Assembly: GCF_033115175.1 (NCBI RefSeq)
Contig: NC_084833.1
Span: forward strand, 51,670,716 to 51,734,715
Origin: Lepus europaeus
Taxonomy: Eukaryota; Chordata; Mammalia; Lagomorpha; Leporidae
Reading direction: 5' to 3'
DNA length: 64,000 nt
Positions within the stretch are counted from its first letter, which is position 1, and the number at the start of each line of letters is the position of its first letter. Made by a program: the position numbers and the translations under genes. Shown piece by piece: positions 23,594-35,239 of this stretch. A model generated the notes under the pieces. The model worked only from the letters and a program-made list of their open reading frames with translations, ran no database searches and was not told the DNA's origin.

Positions 23594-24940
23594 AGGAAAG
23601 AAACCTCACAGCAAAAGATCACAGGAAGCTCAATTTCTCTTTGACATAGAATTAAACTCTGATGCTCTGTTAAAGCAATGTGTTAAAGTAATCTATTATG
23701 TTCTCTTGATGTCTGTTAAATTCTAATTGTTCAAAAACAGCTGAATTTTTATTAGGAGCTATGGGTTATTTAAATATGTGCTTATTTTCAAAGATTTGAA
23801 TAATCACCTTGTAACAAGATCAAATTTGGTCTATGAGTTTATAATTTTAAACATGGCGACTTAAAGTCTTTTGTCATCCACAGTTATATATGATTTGCTG
23901 CTCATAAAACTAAAGCTTTGTTGGTTCTGTGTGTAGCTGTCCTCCTATAGGTTCCTATGGACTTTTTCCAGCCACTTCCATTGTATTCAGTACTTTGGGA
24001 CGGCTCTGTAAACAGATGAAGCCAATAATGTATTAACAGTACCAACTGAGAGAAAGTATGGTTAACTGAGGTTACTAAAAAAGCAATTCAAATCAATTGG
24101 CAATCCACAAAAAGAGTTAAAGATTTTAAAAGCTATTATTAAAAATGCTATATTGGTCTATTATGCTATGTTATATGTGTGTACATATTGTATGTCCACA
24201 TGGGGAAATTTTATTAGGAGTTTTATTTTAAATGGCTTATAGATAAGATTGTCCATAAATTTAAGCTGCTAAAATCAATCAAAGATACATTTTAATTTGT
24301 GTGACCTGAATCTGTGTATCATATGTTTTAAACTTGTTGGTAGAAAGAAACTAAAAACATTGTATATGGTTGTGCTGAAGTTTACTGGCTAAACAAACTA
24401 CACCATGTTAGATATTTAAGAGGTGTTTTCAAATACATGATTCTTAAAATTTATAGAAGGCATTGGACCTTCTGGTAAATGTTTTCTTAAGTTGTTATCT
24501 AATGGTTGAAACGGTTTGCTAAGTATTCATGTGATATTGCTATTGTCAGCAAGCGATCTAGGACTTGCTCCCTCATTTCTCTATTCTAAGCCCAACTTGT
24601 TCTTTCAATTCTCTATTCTCTTCAGGGTAGGAAACAAATTCTATTATGAAGGAATCTGTAGGATGCACAATTTAATCTTTAGACCTTATAAAAGAGATGG
24701 CTAACATTTTTCTGTAATAGCATAGCCAAAATAAGAACTTAAATAATAATCTCATAGCTAGATTCACTTCGCCATCAGCGAAGTATACAGTAAGTAGAAA
24801 AAACCTCCCTTTCAGACCAAAGGGAAAGAAAGTTTTAAAGTGAGAATATAATTTTCCTCATGGGCATTGTCTACCTTAGAAAAACTACTACAGAACATGC
24901 CTGTGACTATAGACTTGTAGTTCAGGCCACCGAAGATTAG
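23594..24940 (+). other. Unassigned AT-rich middle of chimeric element, copy 1
   Basis: This stretch follows ORF1 where an L1 would start ORF2. I find no endonuclease or reverse transcriptase motif in any frame. A short perfect hairpin (acttcgc, loop catca, gcgaagt) sits at 24766-24784 and is kept in copy 2. The origin is not recognised; it may be the 5' side of the same retroviral fossil as the next segment. Confidence 0.6.
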
Positions 24941-25600
24941 AGATGGGACACGGGCACTCCCTTGACTTGCATCCTCTGGTCTGCTTTAACACAAACCAGG
25001 AGGAAAAGAAAGCTAGGCATCAGAAGCAATGGGTGGCAGGCCTATTAATGGCTGATCTGTACAGTGATCTGCCCTCAAGGAGACCCAACAGGCCAGTCCA
25101 CTGCAGTGGCTTTCAATGTGGTAAGCCTGGGCTTCAGCAGAAGTCAGCTTGTGAAGAGCCCTGGCAGCTCTGCCAAGAGTTGGATCACTGGAAATGGACC
25201 TGCCCTGCAGTCGAAGGATGCCCAGGTCAGAGCCACAGATCTTATTGGCTCTAAGCTGAAAAGCCCTTCACTCAGCCCAGCTTCCAAAGTGACCACTGCA
25301 GCTGAGGGGACGGCCAAGTAGGGTCAGCAACATTGCAGGCAGAACTGTAAATTTCTTGTTAGAGATGCCCCCTGCCTTTACCTGGCCAGCTCTCCTCCCA
25401 GGCCAGCCAAGTAATGAAAGTCAACAGAGTGCCTTCCCCTAGGAGGTTCACACCTCCCTTAGGATGTACCCCATGTGAAGAGATAGATAGGTCTGGGCCT
25501 CTTAACTTACAAGGCCTAAAGCCCAACAGATTATTATCAAGCCCCTTCTATCAGGTTCTATTTGCCTCTCAATCAGAAAACTTAATTGTAGCTTAGACAG
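24940..25600 (+). mobile_element. Retroviral gag/protease-like fossil inside the L1 chimera, copy 1
   Basis: One frame shows a nucleocapsid-like pair of zinc-knuckle relics (FQCGKPG near 25120, then LCQELDHWKWTCP near 25170), followed by a stretch resembling the start of a class I (gamma-like) retroviral protease region (AGRTVNFLL near 25340). The order agrees with a gag-pro junction. It is clearly broken and is a fossil carried by the L1-derived element, with no LTRs of its own seen. Family placement is by motif only. Confidence 0.55.
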
Positions 25601-25825
25601 CACCTTTCTTAGCTCCTCTAATAATGACTCCGTCCTTTGTTCTAGACCCTGTCTAGCGTACTTGGGCCTCATTCCTTTGTAATCATAACCTCTACTCTAC
25701 CACCAATGGCTCTACTCCCAACCTGTGTGTACTGATGGTCCTCTTCCCCACTTAATGCTGTATAATTGTTCAAACCTGGTTAATGCCACTCTTAGGATCA
25801 TTGGTTACTATCCTCACCCTGTCTT

Positions 25826-26284
25826 TTATGACCTTGTCTAAATATGATCAGAGTCGGCAAACTTGGAAGGCTTCCATAGCCTTGGCAACTCATGATGACA
25901 GCCTAGGGTGGTTACTGGCGCCATAAACTAGAGTGTCAATTTGTTGGGTCAACAACAGGAGCCACTGTGCACTTGCTCCTCATGTGGGATCTCTGTCCTT
26001 AATGTGCTGTACATTTTGATTTGATGCTGTAACTAGTACTCAAACAGTATGTTTCACTTTGTGTGTCTATGTGAATGCAAACTGTTGAAACCTTTATACT
26101 AAATTGATCTTCTGTATATAAAGAGAATTGAAAATGAATCTTGATGCAAATGGAAGGGGAGAGGGAGTGGGAGAGGGGAGGGTTGCGGGTGGGAGGGAAG
26201 TTATGGGAGGGGGAAGCCACTGTAATCCATAAGCTGTACACTGGAAATTTATATTCATTAAATAAAAGTTTAAAAAAAAAAAAA
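25826..26284 (+). repeat. L1 3' UTR and poly(A) tail, copy 1
   Basis: Homology to the other L1 3' ends in the window (reverse of 10371-10820 and 19090-19550) starts at tatgaccttgtctaaatatg, marking the chimera's 3' junction. It contains the G-rich purine tract (26155-26215), an attaaataaaag end and an A tail from 26272. Confidence 0.85.
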
Positions 26285-26302
26285 AGAAAAGGGGGAGGAA
26301 AG

Positions 26303-27717
26303 GGAAGAGAGGAGAGATGGTCAGAGGTCGCTTCCTCCCAGTCTTCTTTGGGGATGGTTGGAAGTTTGGATTTTACTCTAATTGGAGTGCAAAGTCATCA
26401 GAGGGTTTTAAGTGGGCACATGATGTGACCTGCTGCTTCTAAGTGACCGCTCTGGTTACCATGTGAAGGATGGATCATCTGGAGGTTAGTTAGTGCCAAT
26501 ACCGAGATGCAGGGTATTTGAAGTGAATTGAATGATAGAATTGGAACAGAGACCTTTGAAGCAAGATACAAATGCAAGAGTAATATTTTTTGACATGACA
26601 TTAGTGTGCATCTGTTTATTGCATTTCTGGAAGTTTGACATTCTCTATGTAATAGCACCTAAGCATCATCTCCTTGAGACAGGCTGGGATTTTTTGTGGA
26701 AGGATTACAAAAAAGAAGAAACAGGTAAAATCCGGCAATTTGAATGTCAAGCTGAGATATTATAGGAAGGAAGCCTGGCTTTGCAAGAGAATGAGCATCG
26801 CAAATTCGTTTAGCTTGTATTTAACATATCACAGGTTACATCTGAAGAATTAGACCATGGTGTTCCTCCTATACAATTACAAGAAAATCCTTCCACTGAC
26901 CATGACTAAGCTAGTGTGAGTGTGTGTGCTGCCCAGTAGTATGATACTATGACATAGAGAAATGGAAGCAAAATCCTACTACTGGTGACCTAAATGTGAG
27001 AAGGAGGCTTTTTAGAGGAGGAAGAAAGACTGAAGCAATGAGAGAAGAGGAGAAGGAAAGGGATGGATTTTCTTTAAGACAGAGAGACATAGAATAATTC
27101 AGGATCAACTCAAAGAAGAGCTGTTGCCCTGGTCCCTGTTTGGAAATAGAAGGGAATTACTGTTCTCCATGGCTCCATTCAAGAAGAGAAGTTGCAACAT
27201 AATTGAGTTGAGAGGCCTGGTCAGGCAGAGAGAGGGTTTATTCAGGTTGCGCCTCTGGGGTCCCTGTGGCAGAGACACTAAGTCAAAGGCCAATGGTTCC
27301 GGCATGGGTTCACAATAGCATGAGTAAAACACTTCAGCAGCAAGGGCATGGGCAGTGGGTATCTCAGGCCACGTGACGGAGACTGAGGGTATAAACTGTA
27401 TTACTTAGAGGCAAGGGAAGCTAACTCAGCAAGGAGAGGCTACTGGAAACTTAGTAAGAAATAGATCTTGATTTCATACCAGGGTTTGTGTACACATGTA
27501 CAGATAGTCAATCTGAGAGTCCATATGGCTGGACAGTGATAACAGGTGAACAGTGTACACAGGAGAATATGGATAATGCTAGATGAAAGGATGATTCATG
27601 TCCCAGTTGGATGGTGTGGGATAGTATGAGGTTCCTTCATGCTAATCAGAATGGCACACAATTTAAAACTTAAGAATCTTTTTTTACTACAAGTTCTCAT
27701 TTAATATTTTCAGACTA
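26303..27717. other. Unassigned sequence, repeat-like at left
   Basis: 26340-26500 (ggattttactctaattggag, gagggttttaagtgggcaca) seems to continue the old repeat split by the chimera. The rest, to 27717, has no gene or named repeat. Confidence 0.4.
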
Positions 27718-28062
27718 TGGGGGCCACTATGATGGTTGGGGGTTAAGCTTCTTCCACCATTGCTGGTTAAGCTGCTGCCTAGCATCCCATATGGGGGTCC
27801 ATTCAAAACTCAGCTATTCCACTTCTGATCCAGCTCTCTGCTAATGCATATGAGAAAATAGCTGGTGATAGCCCAGGTGAGACCTGCCACCCACACATGA
27901 GACCTGTATGGTGTTCCATGCTTCTGGTTTCAGCCTGGCCCAGCTCCAACCATTGTTGCCACTTGGGGAATGAACCAGCAGAGGAAGATGTCTCTCTCAC
28001 TCGCTCACTTGCTCACTTGCTCTATAATTCTACCTTTTAAATAAATAAAGTAAGTCCTAAGA
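27718..28062 (+). mobile_element. CSINE, old
   Basis: Diverged plus copy with an extra segment in the head region and a cact-rich tail. Confidence 0.65.
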
Positions 28063-28148
28063 AAAGCCTATTTTCAGATTGTGGATGACTGCACATACTG
28101 AAACTGAGGGTAAGTGGGGGAAGGGTAGCTAGAGTACCACACTTTATT

Positions 28149-28315
28149 GGGGCTGGCACTGTGGCGCAGTGGGTTAACGCCCTGGCCTGAAGCACCAGCA
28201 TCCCATATGGGCGCCAGTTCTAGTCCCGGCTGCTCTTCTTCCCATCCAGCTCCTGGCTTCGGATTGGTGCAGCTGCAGCCGTTGCGGCCAATTAGGGAGT
28301 AATCCATCGGATAGA
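28149..28315 (+). mobile_element. CSINE with internal deletion
   Basis: The head (ggggctggcactgtggcgca) is intact. About 100 bases are missing between ccagctc and ctggcttcgg (28250), and the 3' tail is absent. Confidence 0.75.
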
Positions 28316-29022
28316 GTACACTTTATCTATTCAATTGTCAGTGGATACTTGCTTCCACCTTTAAGATACCACTACTATGAACATGGATATGCAAACAACT
28401 TTTCAAATTCCTGCTTTCAGTTCTTTTGTTATATATCCAGAAGTGGAATTTCTGGATCACTAAGTAATTGAAAAAAAAAATTTTTTTTAAGGAACCATTA
28501 GATTGTCTTCTACATCAGGTATACAATTTTATATTTTCACCAATAGTACATGGGGTTCCAATTTCTCCACATCCTCATCACTATTTGTTATTTTCTGTTT
28601 TTTGTTTTGTTTTGTTTTTTTAAGTAATGGCCATTTTAATTGGTTCAAAGTGCTATTTCATTCTGGTTTGGGTTTGTATTTCCCTAATGACTACTGATGT
28701 TGAGCATATTTTCATGTGTTTATTGGCCATTCATATATCTTATTTGGAGAAATGTCTATTCAGATCTTTACGTAATTTTTTACTGGTTTGTCTTTGAGGT
28801 TTAATCGTGCAACAACTGTTTTCTTCATACTTTCTGGATATCAATCTCTCATCAGATGCTATAGACTGAATGTCTGTGTCCCTCAAAATTCCTGTGTTGA
28901 AACCTTAATCCTCAATTTGATGGTATTTGGAAGTGGGCTATGGAAGGTAGTCACAGTTAGATTAGGATGTAAGAGTGGAGCTCCTGTAGTGGGATTAATA
29001 TCCTTATAAAAAGTGGAAGAAG

Positions 29023-29328
29023 GGGCCGGCGCTGTGGCTCAATAGGCTAACCCTCTGCTTGCGGTGCCGGCACCCCGGGTTCTAGTCCTGGTTGGGGTGC
29101 CGGATTCTGTCCCGGTTGCCCCTCTTCCAGGCCAGCTCTCTGCTGTGGCCCGGGAGTGCAGTGGAGGATGGCCCAAGTCCTTGGGAGACCAGGAGAAGCA
29201 CCTGGCTCCTGGCTTCAGATCAGCACGGTGCGCCAGCCGCAGCGGCCATTGGGGGGTGAACCAACAGAAAAGGAAGACCTTTCTCTCTGTCTCTCTCTCT
29301 CACTGTCCACTCTGCCTGTCAAAAAAAA
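29023..29328 (+). mobile_element. CSINE, young subfamily, inside MLT1
   Basis: Plus copy with a pure A tail; flanks share agtggaagaagg (29009 region and 29331 region). Confidence 0.9.
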
Positions 29329-29342
29329 AAAGTGGAAGAAGG

Positions 29343-29655
29343 GTAATCATGTGGCCTAGCAGTTAAGGACTTAGGACACCGATGTCCCATATCGAAGTAC
29401 CTTGTTTGAGTCCCAGCTCAGTTTCTAATTCCAGCTTTCTGCAAATGTGCACCCTAGGAGACAGCAGTTGATGGCTCAGTACATGGGTCCCTGCCACCCA
29501 TGATGGAAACCCAGATTGACTTCCCAAGTCCTGACTTCAGCCTAACCCTGCCTTTGCTGTTACAGGCATTTGGGGAGTGAACCAGCAGATGGGAGCTTTA
29601 TGTCTCTCTCTCTCTCTCTCTGTCTCTGTCTTTCAAATAAATAAAATAAATTACT
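29343..29655 (+). mobile_element. CSINE, old, inside MLT1
   Basis: Diverged plus copy from gggtaatcatgtggc to the ct-rich segment and aaataaataaaataaat tail. Confidence 0.65.
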
Positions 29656-30177
29656 AATTAATTTCTTTCTCAAAATGTGGAAGAGATACATGATCTCTTT
29701 TTCTTTGCGCAGGCACCAAGGAAATGCCACGTGAGGACACAACGTGGAAGAGAGGGCTCTCGTTAAGAACTTGACTGTGCTGGAGCTCTGCTGTAGGACT
29801 TCTGGCCTTTAGAACCATGAGAAATAAATGTCTGAGCTTTAAGTCATCCAGTCTATGGTAGTTTGCAGCCTGCACCAAGACATCAGATGAGTATATCATT
29901 TGCCAGTATTTTCTTCCATTCTTTGAATTGCATTTTTGCTATATTGATTATGTCCTCTTATGAACAATGTTTTTAATTTTGATGAAGTCCAACTTACCTG
30001 TCATTTCCTTTTGCTGCTTATACTTTGGTGTCATTTCCAAGAAATCATTGCCAAACAGGACATCCTATGTTTCCCTGTTTTTTGCAAAGTTTTATAGTTT
30101 TAGCTCTTAAGTTCAGGTGTTTGGTCAATTTTGAGCTAATTTTTGTATGCGTGTATGTAAGGTTACTACTTTTAATA

Positions 30178-30505
30178 ATTTTTTAAAGATTTATTATTTT
30201 GAAAGGAACAGTCACAGAGAGGCAGAGATAAGAGAGAAAGAGAGAGACTATCTATCTGCTGGTTCACTCCCCAAATGGCAGCAATAGCCATAGCCAGGCT
30301 GATCTGAAGCCAGGAGCCAGGAGCTTCTTCTGGGTCTCCCCTGTGGGTGCAGGGGCCCAAGGACTTGGACCATCTTCTGCTGCTTTCTCTGGTGCATTAG
30401 CAGAGAGCTGGATTGGAAGTGAAGCAGCTGGGACTTGAACAGGTACCCATATAGGATGCTGGCACTGGAGGCAGTGGCTTTACCTGCTTTGACAGTGCTG
30501 GCCCC
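30178..30505 (-). mobile_element. CSINE
   Basis: Minus copy inside old L1. A 20-base T run follows at 30515-30533. Confidence 0.85.
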
Positions 30506-30642
30506 AGTCCTCTTTTTTTTTTTTTTTTTTTTAATTCTGTTCCGATCTCCTGTGTGTGTACACATGCATGCACACATGTATCGAGTTTTCCCAAGACTGT
30601 TTATTTGAAAGACCATATTTTCTCCATTGAAATGCTCTTGGA

Positions 30643-30686
30643 AAAGGTAAGGCAAGGCGAGGCAAGGTGAGGCGAGGCGAGGCGAA
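30643..30686. repeat. Pentanucleotide tandem repeat (ggcra)
   Basis: About nine units of aaggc, gaggc or aaggt type in a row. Confidence 0.8.
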
Positions 30687-30965
30687 ATGGTCTTGGTATC
30701 ATTGTTAAAAGTCATTTGATCACATAAGTAAGGATTTGTTTCCAGGCTCTCTAGCCTTTTCCATTGTTCTATATATCCGTATTCAAGCTACTGCCATATT
30801 GTGTTGATTTTCATAGCTCTGTAATGTGTTTTGAAATCAGAAATTTTCTAACTTTGTTCTCTTTTTTCCAAGATTGTTTTAGCTATTGAGGACCCTTAGA
30901 GATTACATATGAATTGTGGGATGGAGTTTTCTATTTCTGCAGAAAATACTGTTGGGATTTTGATA

Positions 30966-31166
30966 GGCCCAAGTGCTTGGATCCCTTCCACGCAAGTGGG
31001 AGACCCGGATGAAGCTCTTGCCTCTTGGCTTCAGCCTGGCCAGCCCTGGCCATTGCAGCCATATGAGGAGTGAACCATTAGATGGAAGATTCTCTCTCTC
31101 TGCCTCTGCCTCTCTGTCTGTAACTCTGCCTTTCAAGTAAACAAATAAATCTTTTTTTAAAAAAAG
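30966..31166 (+). mobile_element. CSINE, 5'-truncated
   Basis: Starts at aggcccaagtgcttgg, so the tRNA head is missing. The tail aagtaaacaaataaatc is present. Confidence 0.8.
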
Positions 31167-31275
31167 CATCACTGTATAAATGTTTTACCTCCTTTATTAA
31201 GTTAACTTCTAAGTATTTTATTTTTTAATGCTATTGCAAATGGAACTGCCTTTTTCCTTCTTAGATTGTTGTTTT

Positions 31276-32520
31276 TCTTAATTGTTGCTAACATAAAGAA
31301 GAACCTCAATAGACAGTTCGCAAAAGAAGAAATACAAATGGCCTACAAATATATGAAATAATGTTCAATATCTCTAGCCAGCACAGAAATACAAATCAAA
31401 ATCACCAGGAAATATCACCTCGCTCCTGTCAGAACAGCAAAAATATTAAAGACAGAGAGTTAAAAATGCCAACATGAGTGTGGAGAGAGGGAAATACATA
31501 TACACTGTTGATAGGAATGTAAATTAATGCAGCCACTTTGGAAAACAATATAGAGATTTCTTAGAAAACTGGAAATACACTTGCCATATGATCCAGCAAT
31601 CCCACTTCTGGGTATATATCCAGAAGACATGAGCGTGTTGTATCAAAGAGATGCCTGCATCACCACATTCCTAGTAGCACTATTCACAACAGCCAAAATA
31701 TGGGATCAACCAAGATGTCCATCATCAGATGAATGGATAAAGAAAATATGGTATATGTATATGTACACAATGGAATATCATTCAGCTATAAAAAATGAAG
31801 TTCTACCATTTGCAATAATGGATACAATTGGAGGACATAATGTTGAATGAAATAAGTTGGACACACAAAGACAAATACCACATATTCTCCTTATATGTGA
31901 GAGCTAAAAGAAAAAGAGGGGAAAAAAGAGAGAAATAAATGTCTCTGTGTATCAGAATTGTTGCAAATGTAGTTTTGTCAATCTTTGTCATACTTTTGTC
32001 AAACTAGTGGTTAATCACGTTATATTGCTATAGTTTTAACGATCTGTGATTACTTTAAAATTTACTGTATGTGGGTGAAATTTTCCAATTATTATTTATA
32101 TCCCTTGCCTATATTCCCACTAAACTAGGGTCTTTTGCTTTTTTATTTGTTAAGCTTTTTACTCAGTGGGGCATTAAGCCCTTAGCTTTAATATAAATTA
32201 AAAATATATTATCCTAGGGCCAGCGCAGTGGCACACTTGGTTAATCCTCTGCTTGTGGCGCCGGCATCCCATATGGGCACCGGTTCTAGTCCCAGTTGCT
32301 CCTCTTCCAGTCCAGCTCTCTGCTGTGGCCCAGGAAGGCAGTGAAGGATGGCCCAAGTGCTTGGGCACCTGCACCCACATGGGAGACCGGGAGGAAGCAC
32401 CTGGCTCCTGGCTTCAGATTGGCACAGCTCCGGCTGTTGTAGCCACTTGGGGAGTGAACCAACGGAAGGAAGACCTTTCTCTCTGTCTCTCCCTCTCACT
32501 GTCTGTAACTCTGCCTGTCA

Positions 32521-32567
<47 letters not shown>

Positions 32568-32716
32568 TATATTATCCCAAAACCAAAATAAGAAAGAAAG
32601 AAAGGGAGAGGGGGAAGATAGGCAGCAAAGGAAGAAGGGAATATCATTATATTCCTAGTTGTATCTATGAACTATGTTGAATCTGTTAAAAACTAAATAA
32701 ATAAATAAATAAATAA
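31276..32716 (+). mobile_element. L1 3' end inserted in older L1
   Basis: It contains the ORF2 C-terminus on the plus strand (AIPLLGIYPED, LFTTAKIWDQP, EYHSAIKNEVLPF at 31581-31850), followed by a 3' UTR ending in an aaat repeat at 32687-32716. One CSINE interrupts it. Partial and inactive. Confidence 0.75.
32216..32526 (+). mobile_element. CSINE with TA microsatellite tail
   Basis: Plus copy. The tail became a TA run (32528-32572). Flanks share atatattatcc. Confidence 0.88.
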
Positions 32717-33475
32717 TAACTTTTTTTAAAAAAAGTACAACTGGATTTCATGTGTTGATTTGGCATGGTACAACTTTGCTGAATTTATTAGTCCCAACAG
32801 TTGTTTTTGGGGGGCTTTAATCTAAGATTATGTCCTTTGGAAACAAACCATTTTTCTTCTTTTCCAATTTGGATGATTTTATTTCTTCTTCTGCCTAGTT
32901 GCTCTGCCTAGAATTTTCAGCAAAATATTGAGTAGAAATGGCAAAAGTAAACATTGTTTTTTTTCCATGATATTAGAGAAAGATATTTAAGTCTTTCACC
33001 ATTGAATACAGTATTAGCTATGTGTTTTTCATGTAAGGCCTTTATTATGTTGAGGTAGTTTCCTTCTAGTGCTAGTATGTTTTTTTTTTTAATCATGAAA
33101 GATGTTGAATTTTGTTAAATGCTTTTTCTGCATCCATTGAGAAAATTGTGTGATTTCTCCCACTCTTTCAATATCAGGTATTACATTAATTGACTTTTGT
33201 ATGTTGAACTATACTTGCATGCTAGCAATAAATCCTACTTAGTGATGGTGAATGACTGAATTCATTCTTAAACTAAACGAAATAGAGAATTTCGTATGCT
33301 CCTGCTAATTAGCATTTGGGGAGCTTGAGAAAACAAGGGTAACTTTAGAGACTAGAAAAATATATTTCCTCAAATATAAATTATGCTATGAGTAAGCATG
33401 CTTCAATATATTACTTAAGTGTTGATGTGTGTCAGGGGGTAGATGGGTGGCAAGTTATCATAAGTGTGGTTTTTA

Positions 33476-33804
33476 TTTAAGATTTTTTAATTTATTTGAA
33501 AGACAGAGTTATATATAGAGAGACAGAGATAGAGAGGAGAGATCTATCATTCACTGGTTCACTCCCCAAATGGCCACAATGGCTAGGACTGGGCCAGGTC
33601 AAAACCAGGAGCCTGGAACTCCATCTGTGTCTCCCACATGGGTGCTAGGGGCCCAAGCACTTGGCCTATCTTCCACTGCCATCCCAGGCACATTAGTAGA
33701 GAGCTGGATCAGAAGTGGAACAGCAGGACTCAAACCAGTGCTCTGATGTGGGATATGGGCATCACAGGTGTCAGCTTAGCCCATTGTATCACAGTGCCAG
33801 CTCC
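33476..33804 (-). mobile_element. CSINE
   Basis: Minus copy, moderately diverged. Ends tcacagtgccagctcc. Confidence 0.82.
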
Positions 33805-33990
33805 TAAGTATGAGTTCTAGAGTCAAATTGCTTCTGTTCAAATCGTGTCTCTGCCACATACTAGTTGGATAACCTAGACAAGTTTTTAACTTTTTATGTT
33901 TCATAAAATAGAGGTTATAAAATAGGTGGTAAAACAGGCCTACTTCAGGGTTGTTGTGAGGTATTTATTAAGCATTTCAAATAGTACATG

Positions 33991-34326
33991 GGGGCCAGCG
34001 TTGTGGCTTAGCAGGTCAAGTCACTGCCTGGGATGCCTGCATCCCATATGACTGGCTATTTGAGTCCTGGCTGCTCCACTTCGAATCCAGCTCCCTGATA
34101 ATGTGCCTGGGAAGGCAGTGCAGGATGGCCTAAGTGCTTGGGCCCCTATCACCCACATGGGAGACTTGGCTGGAGTTCCAGGTTCCTGGTTTCAGTCTGG
34201 CCCATTGCAGCCATTTAGGGAGAGAACACATGGATGGAAGATCCGCCCCCCCCCGCACCCCATAACTCTGCCTTTCCAATAAATAAAATAGAATCTTTAA
34301 AATAAAAAAGGAAAAAAAAAAAAACA
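33991..34326 (+). mobile_element. CSINE inside MIR (first)
   Basis: Plus copy with a C/G-rich stretch (ccgcccccccccgcacccc near 34242) replacing the usual ct segment. Confidence 0.82.
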
Positions 34327-34344
34327 AAAGAATAGTACTTAGCA

Positions 34345-34582
34345 GGGGCCAGCATGTGATGATTGTGATGCATCAGGTTGAGCCACCAGTATCTCATATC
34401 AGAGCACTGGTTTGAGTCTTGGCTGCCCTGCTTCCAATCCAGCTCCCTGCTGTTGTACCTGGGAGGGCAGCAGAGGATAGCCTGTGGGAGACTCAGGTGG
34501 AGTTCTAGGCTCCTGGCTTCAGCCTGGCCTGGCCCAGCCATTGCAGCCATTTGGAGAGTGAACCAGCAGAGGAAAGATAGAT

Positions 34583-34628
<46 letters not shown>

Positions 34629-34651
34629 TTCAAATAAATAAAAAGAGAATA
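34345..34651 (+). mobile_element. CSINE inside MIR (second)
   Basis: Plus copy with flanks aagaatagtacttagca on both sides and a long CT run (34588-34624). Confidence 0.85.
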
Positions 34652-34716
34652 AAGAATAGTACTTAGCATATAATAAGTGCTTTGTAAATATAACCATCAT
34701 TATATAATTATACTTT

Positions 34717-35239
34717 GATTAATGGATGATATGCGTATTTTGCTGAATCCAAGCTTAAAAACAAATTGTCAACTAAGCTATTTAGTGACAAGAAAATCAT
34801 TTACAGCTAAGAAACTATAGACAGAACTACTCTTTATACTAGATAACAGATTGACAGCTTTACCACTTGAGCGTGTCATCCCAGTTACACCTGAAAAGAA
34901 GTGAAGATGTTAATCCTTCAATACTCATTCAGGTAAAAAGAAATAATCTTCCTATCTGCAGAGACTGCACACAAGTGTAGACAGCTGACCTTGAAACTTC
35001 TTACTACCTGCAGTAACTGCCACGTTTGCCCTCCTCCCCACCCCAGTGCATCTGGTATTATCATAAATCATACTCGTCTGTCGCTCACGCGAGAACCTAC
35101 ATTCCTCAAGGTCAGAGTGTTTGCCTACCTTTCTCTGTAATGTCATGCCTTCCACCACAGGCCCTCAACCTCAGCACACAGGTCCTGGATGAATTCTCTG
35201 CTTCCATTCAATCAAGCATCATTCTCTGCAGTATAATAT
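34717..35239. other. No recognised feature
   Basis: No gene or named repeat is seen. Confidence 0.5.

Larger units (their letters stand above)
21628..26284 (+). mobile_element. Half-L1-like chimeric retrotransposon, copy 1
   Basis: A 4.66-kb insertion flanked by a perfect 18-base target duplication (agaaaagggggaggaaag at 21610-21627 and 26285-26302). Order: L1 5' UTR (21628-22531), intact ORF1 (22532-23593), an ORF2-less middle (23594-25825) with a retroviral gag/protease-like fossil, L1 3' UTR (25826-26270) and a poly(A) tail. No reverse transcriptase or endonuclease is encoded, so movement would need L1 ORF2p in trans. The layout matches the half-L1 (HAL1) concept. The perfect duplication and near-identity with the second copy indicate a recent insertion. 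Confidence 0.85.
28857..29882 (+). mobile_element. MLT1A-like MaLR solo LTR carrying two CSINEs
   Basis: Fossil LTR starting tgctatagactgaatgtctg and ending gcaccaagaca, with gagaaataaatgtctgagct in its R region. The 5-base flanks tcaga (28852-28856, 29883-29887) fit ERVL/MaLR. It sits inside the older L1. Confidence 0.8.
28316..33245 (-). mobile_element. Old L1 (ORF2 and 3' part), with later insertions
   Basis: Antisense segments 28316-28856, 29888-30177, 30540-30965, 31167-31275 and 32717-33245 are in L1 order (ttatatatccagaagtggaa, cctaatgactactgatgttg, attttgatgaagtccaactt, gatgttgaattttgttaaat). They are separated by an MLT1 LTR, CSINEs and a plus-strand L1 piece. Non-functional. Confidence 0.75.
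33808..34716 (+). repeat. MIR interrupted by two CSINEs
   Basis: Segments 33808-33990 (gttcaaatcgtgtctctgcc, gggttgttgtgaggtat) and 34652-34716 (acttagcatataataagtgc) form one MIR in order. Confidence 0.75.

Noticed and set aside
24943-25254. A 103-codon frame with CX2C-type motifs that could suggest a host zinc-finger gene
   Set aside because: It lies inside the chimeric element, recurs in copy 2, and its motifs fit a retroviral nucleocapsid fossil.
31581-31850. An 89-codon frame with a convincing protein-like sequence
   Set aside because: It is the C-terminus of L1 ORF2 in a truncated old copy.
32253-32300. tRNA-like A and B box sequences
   Set aside because: They are the tRNA-derived heads of CSINEs; no free-standing tRNA cloverleaf was found.
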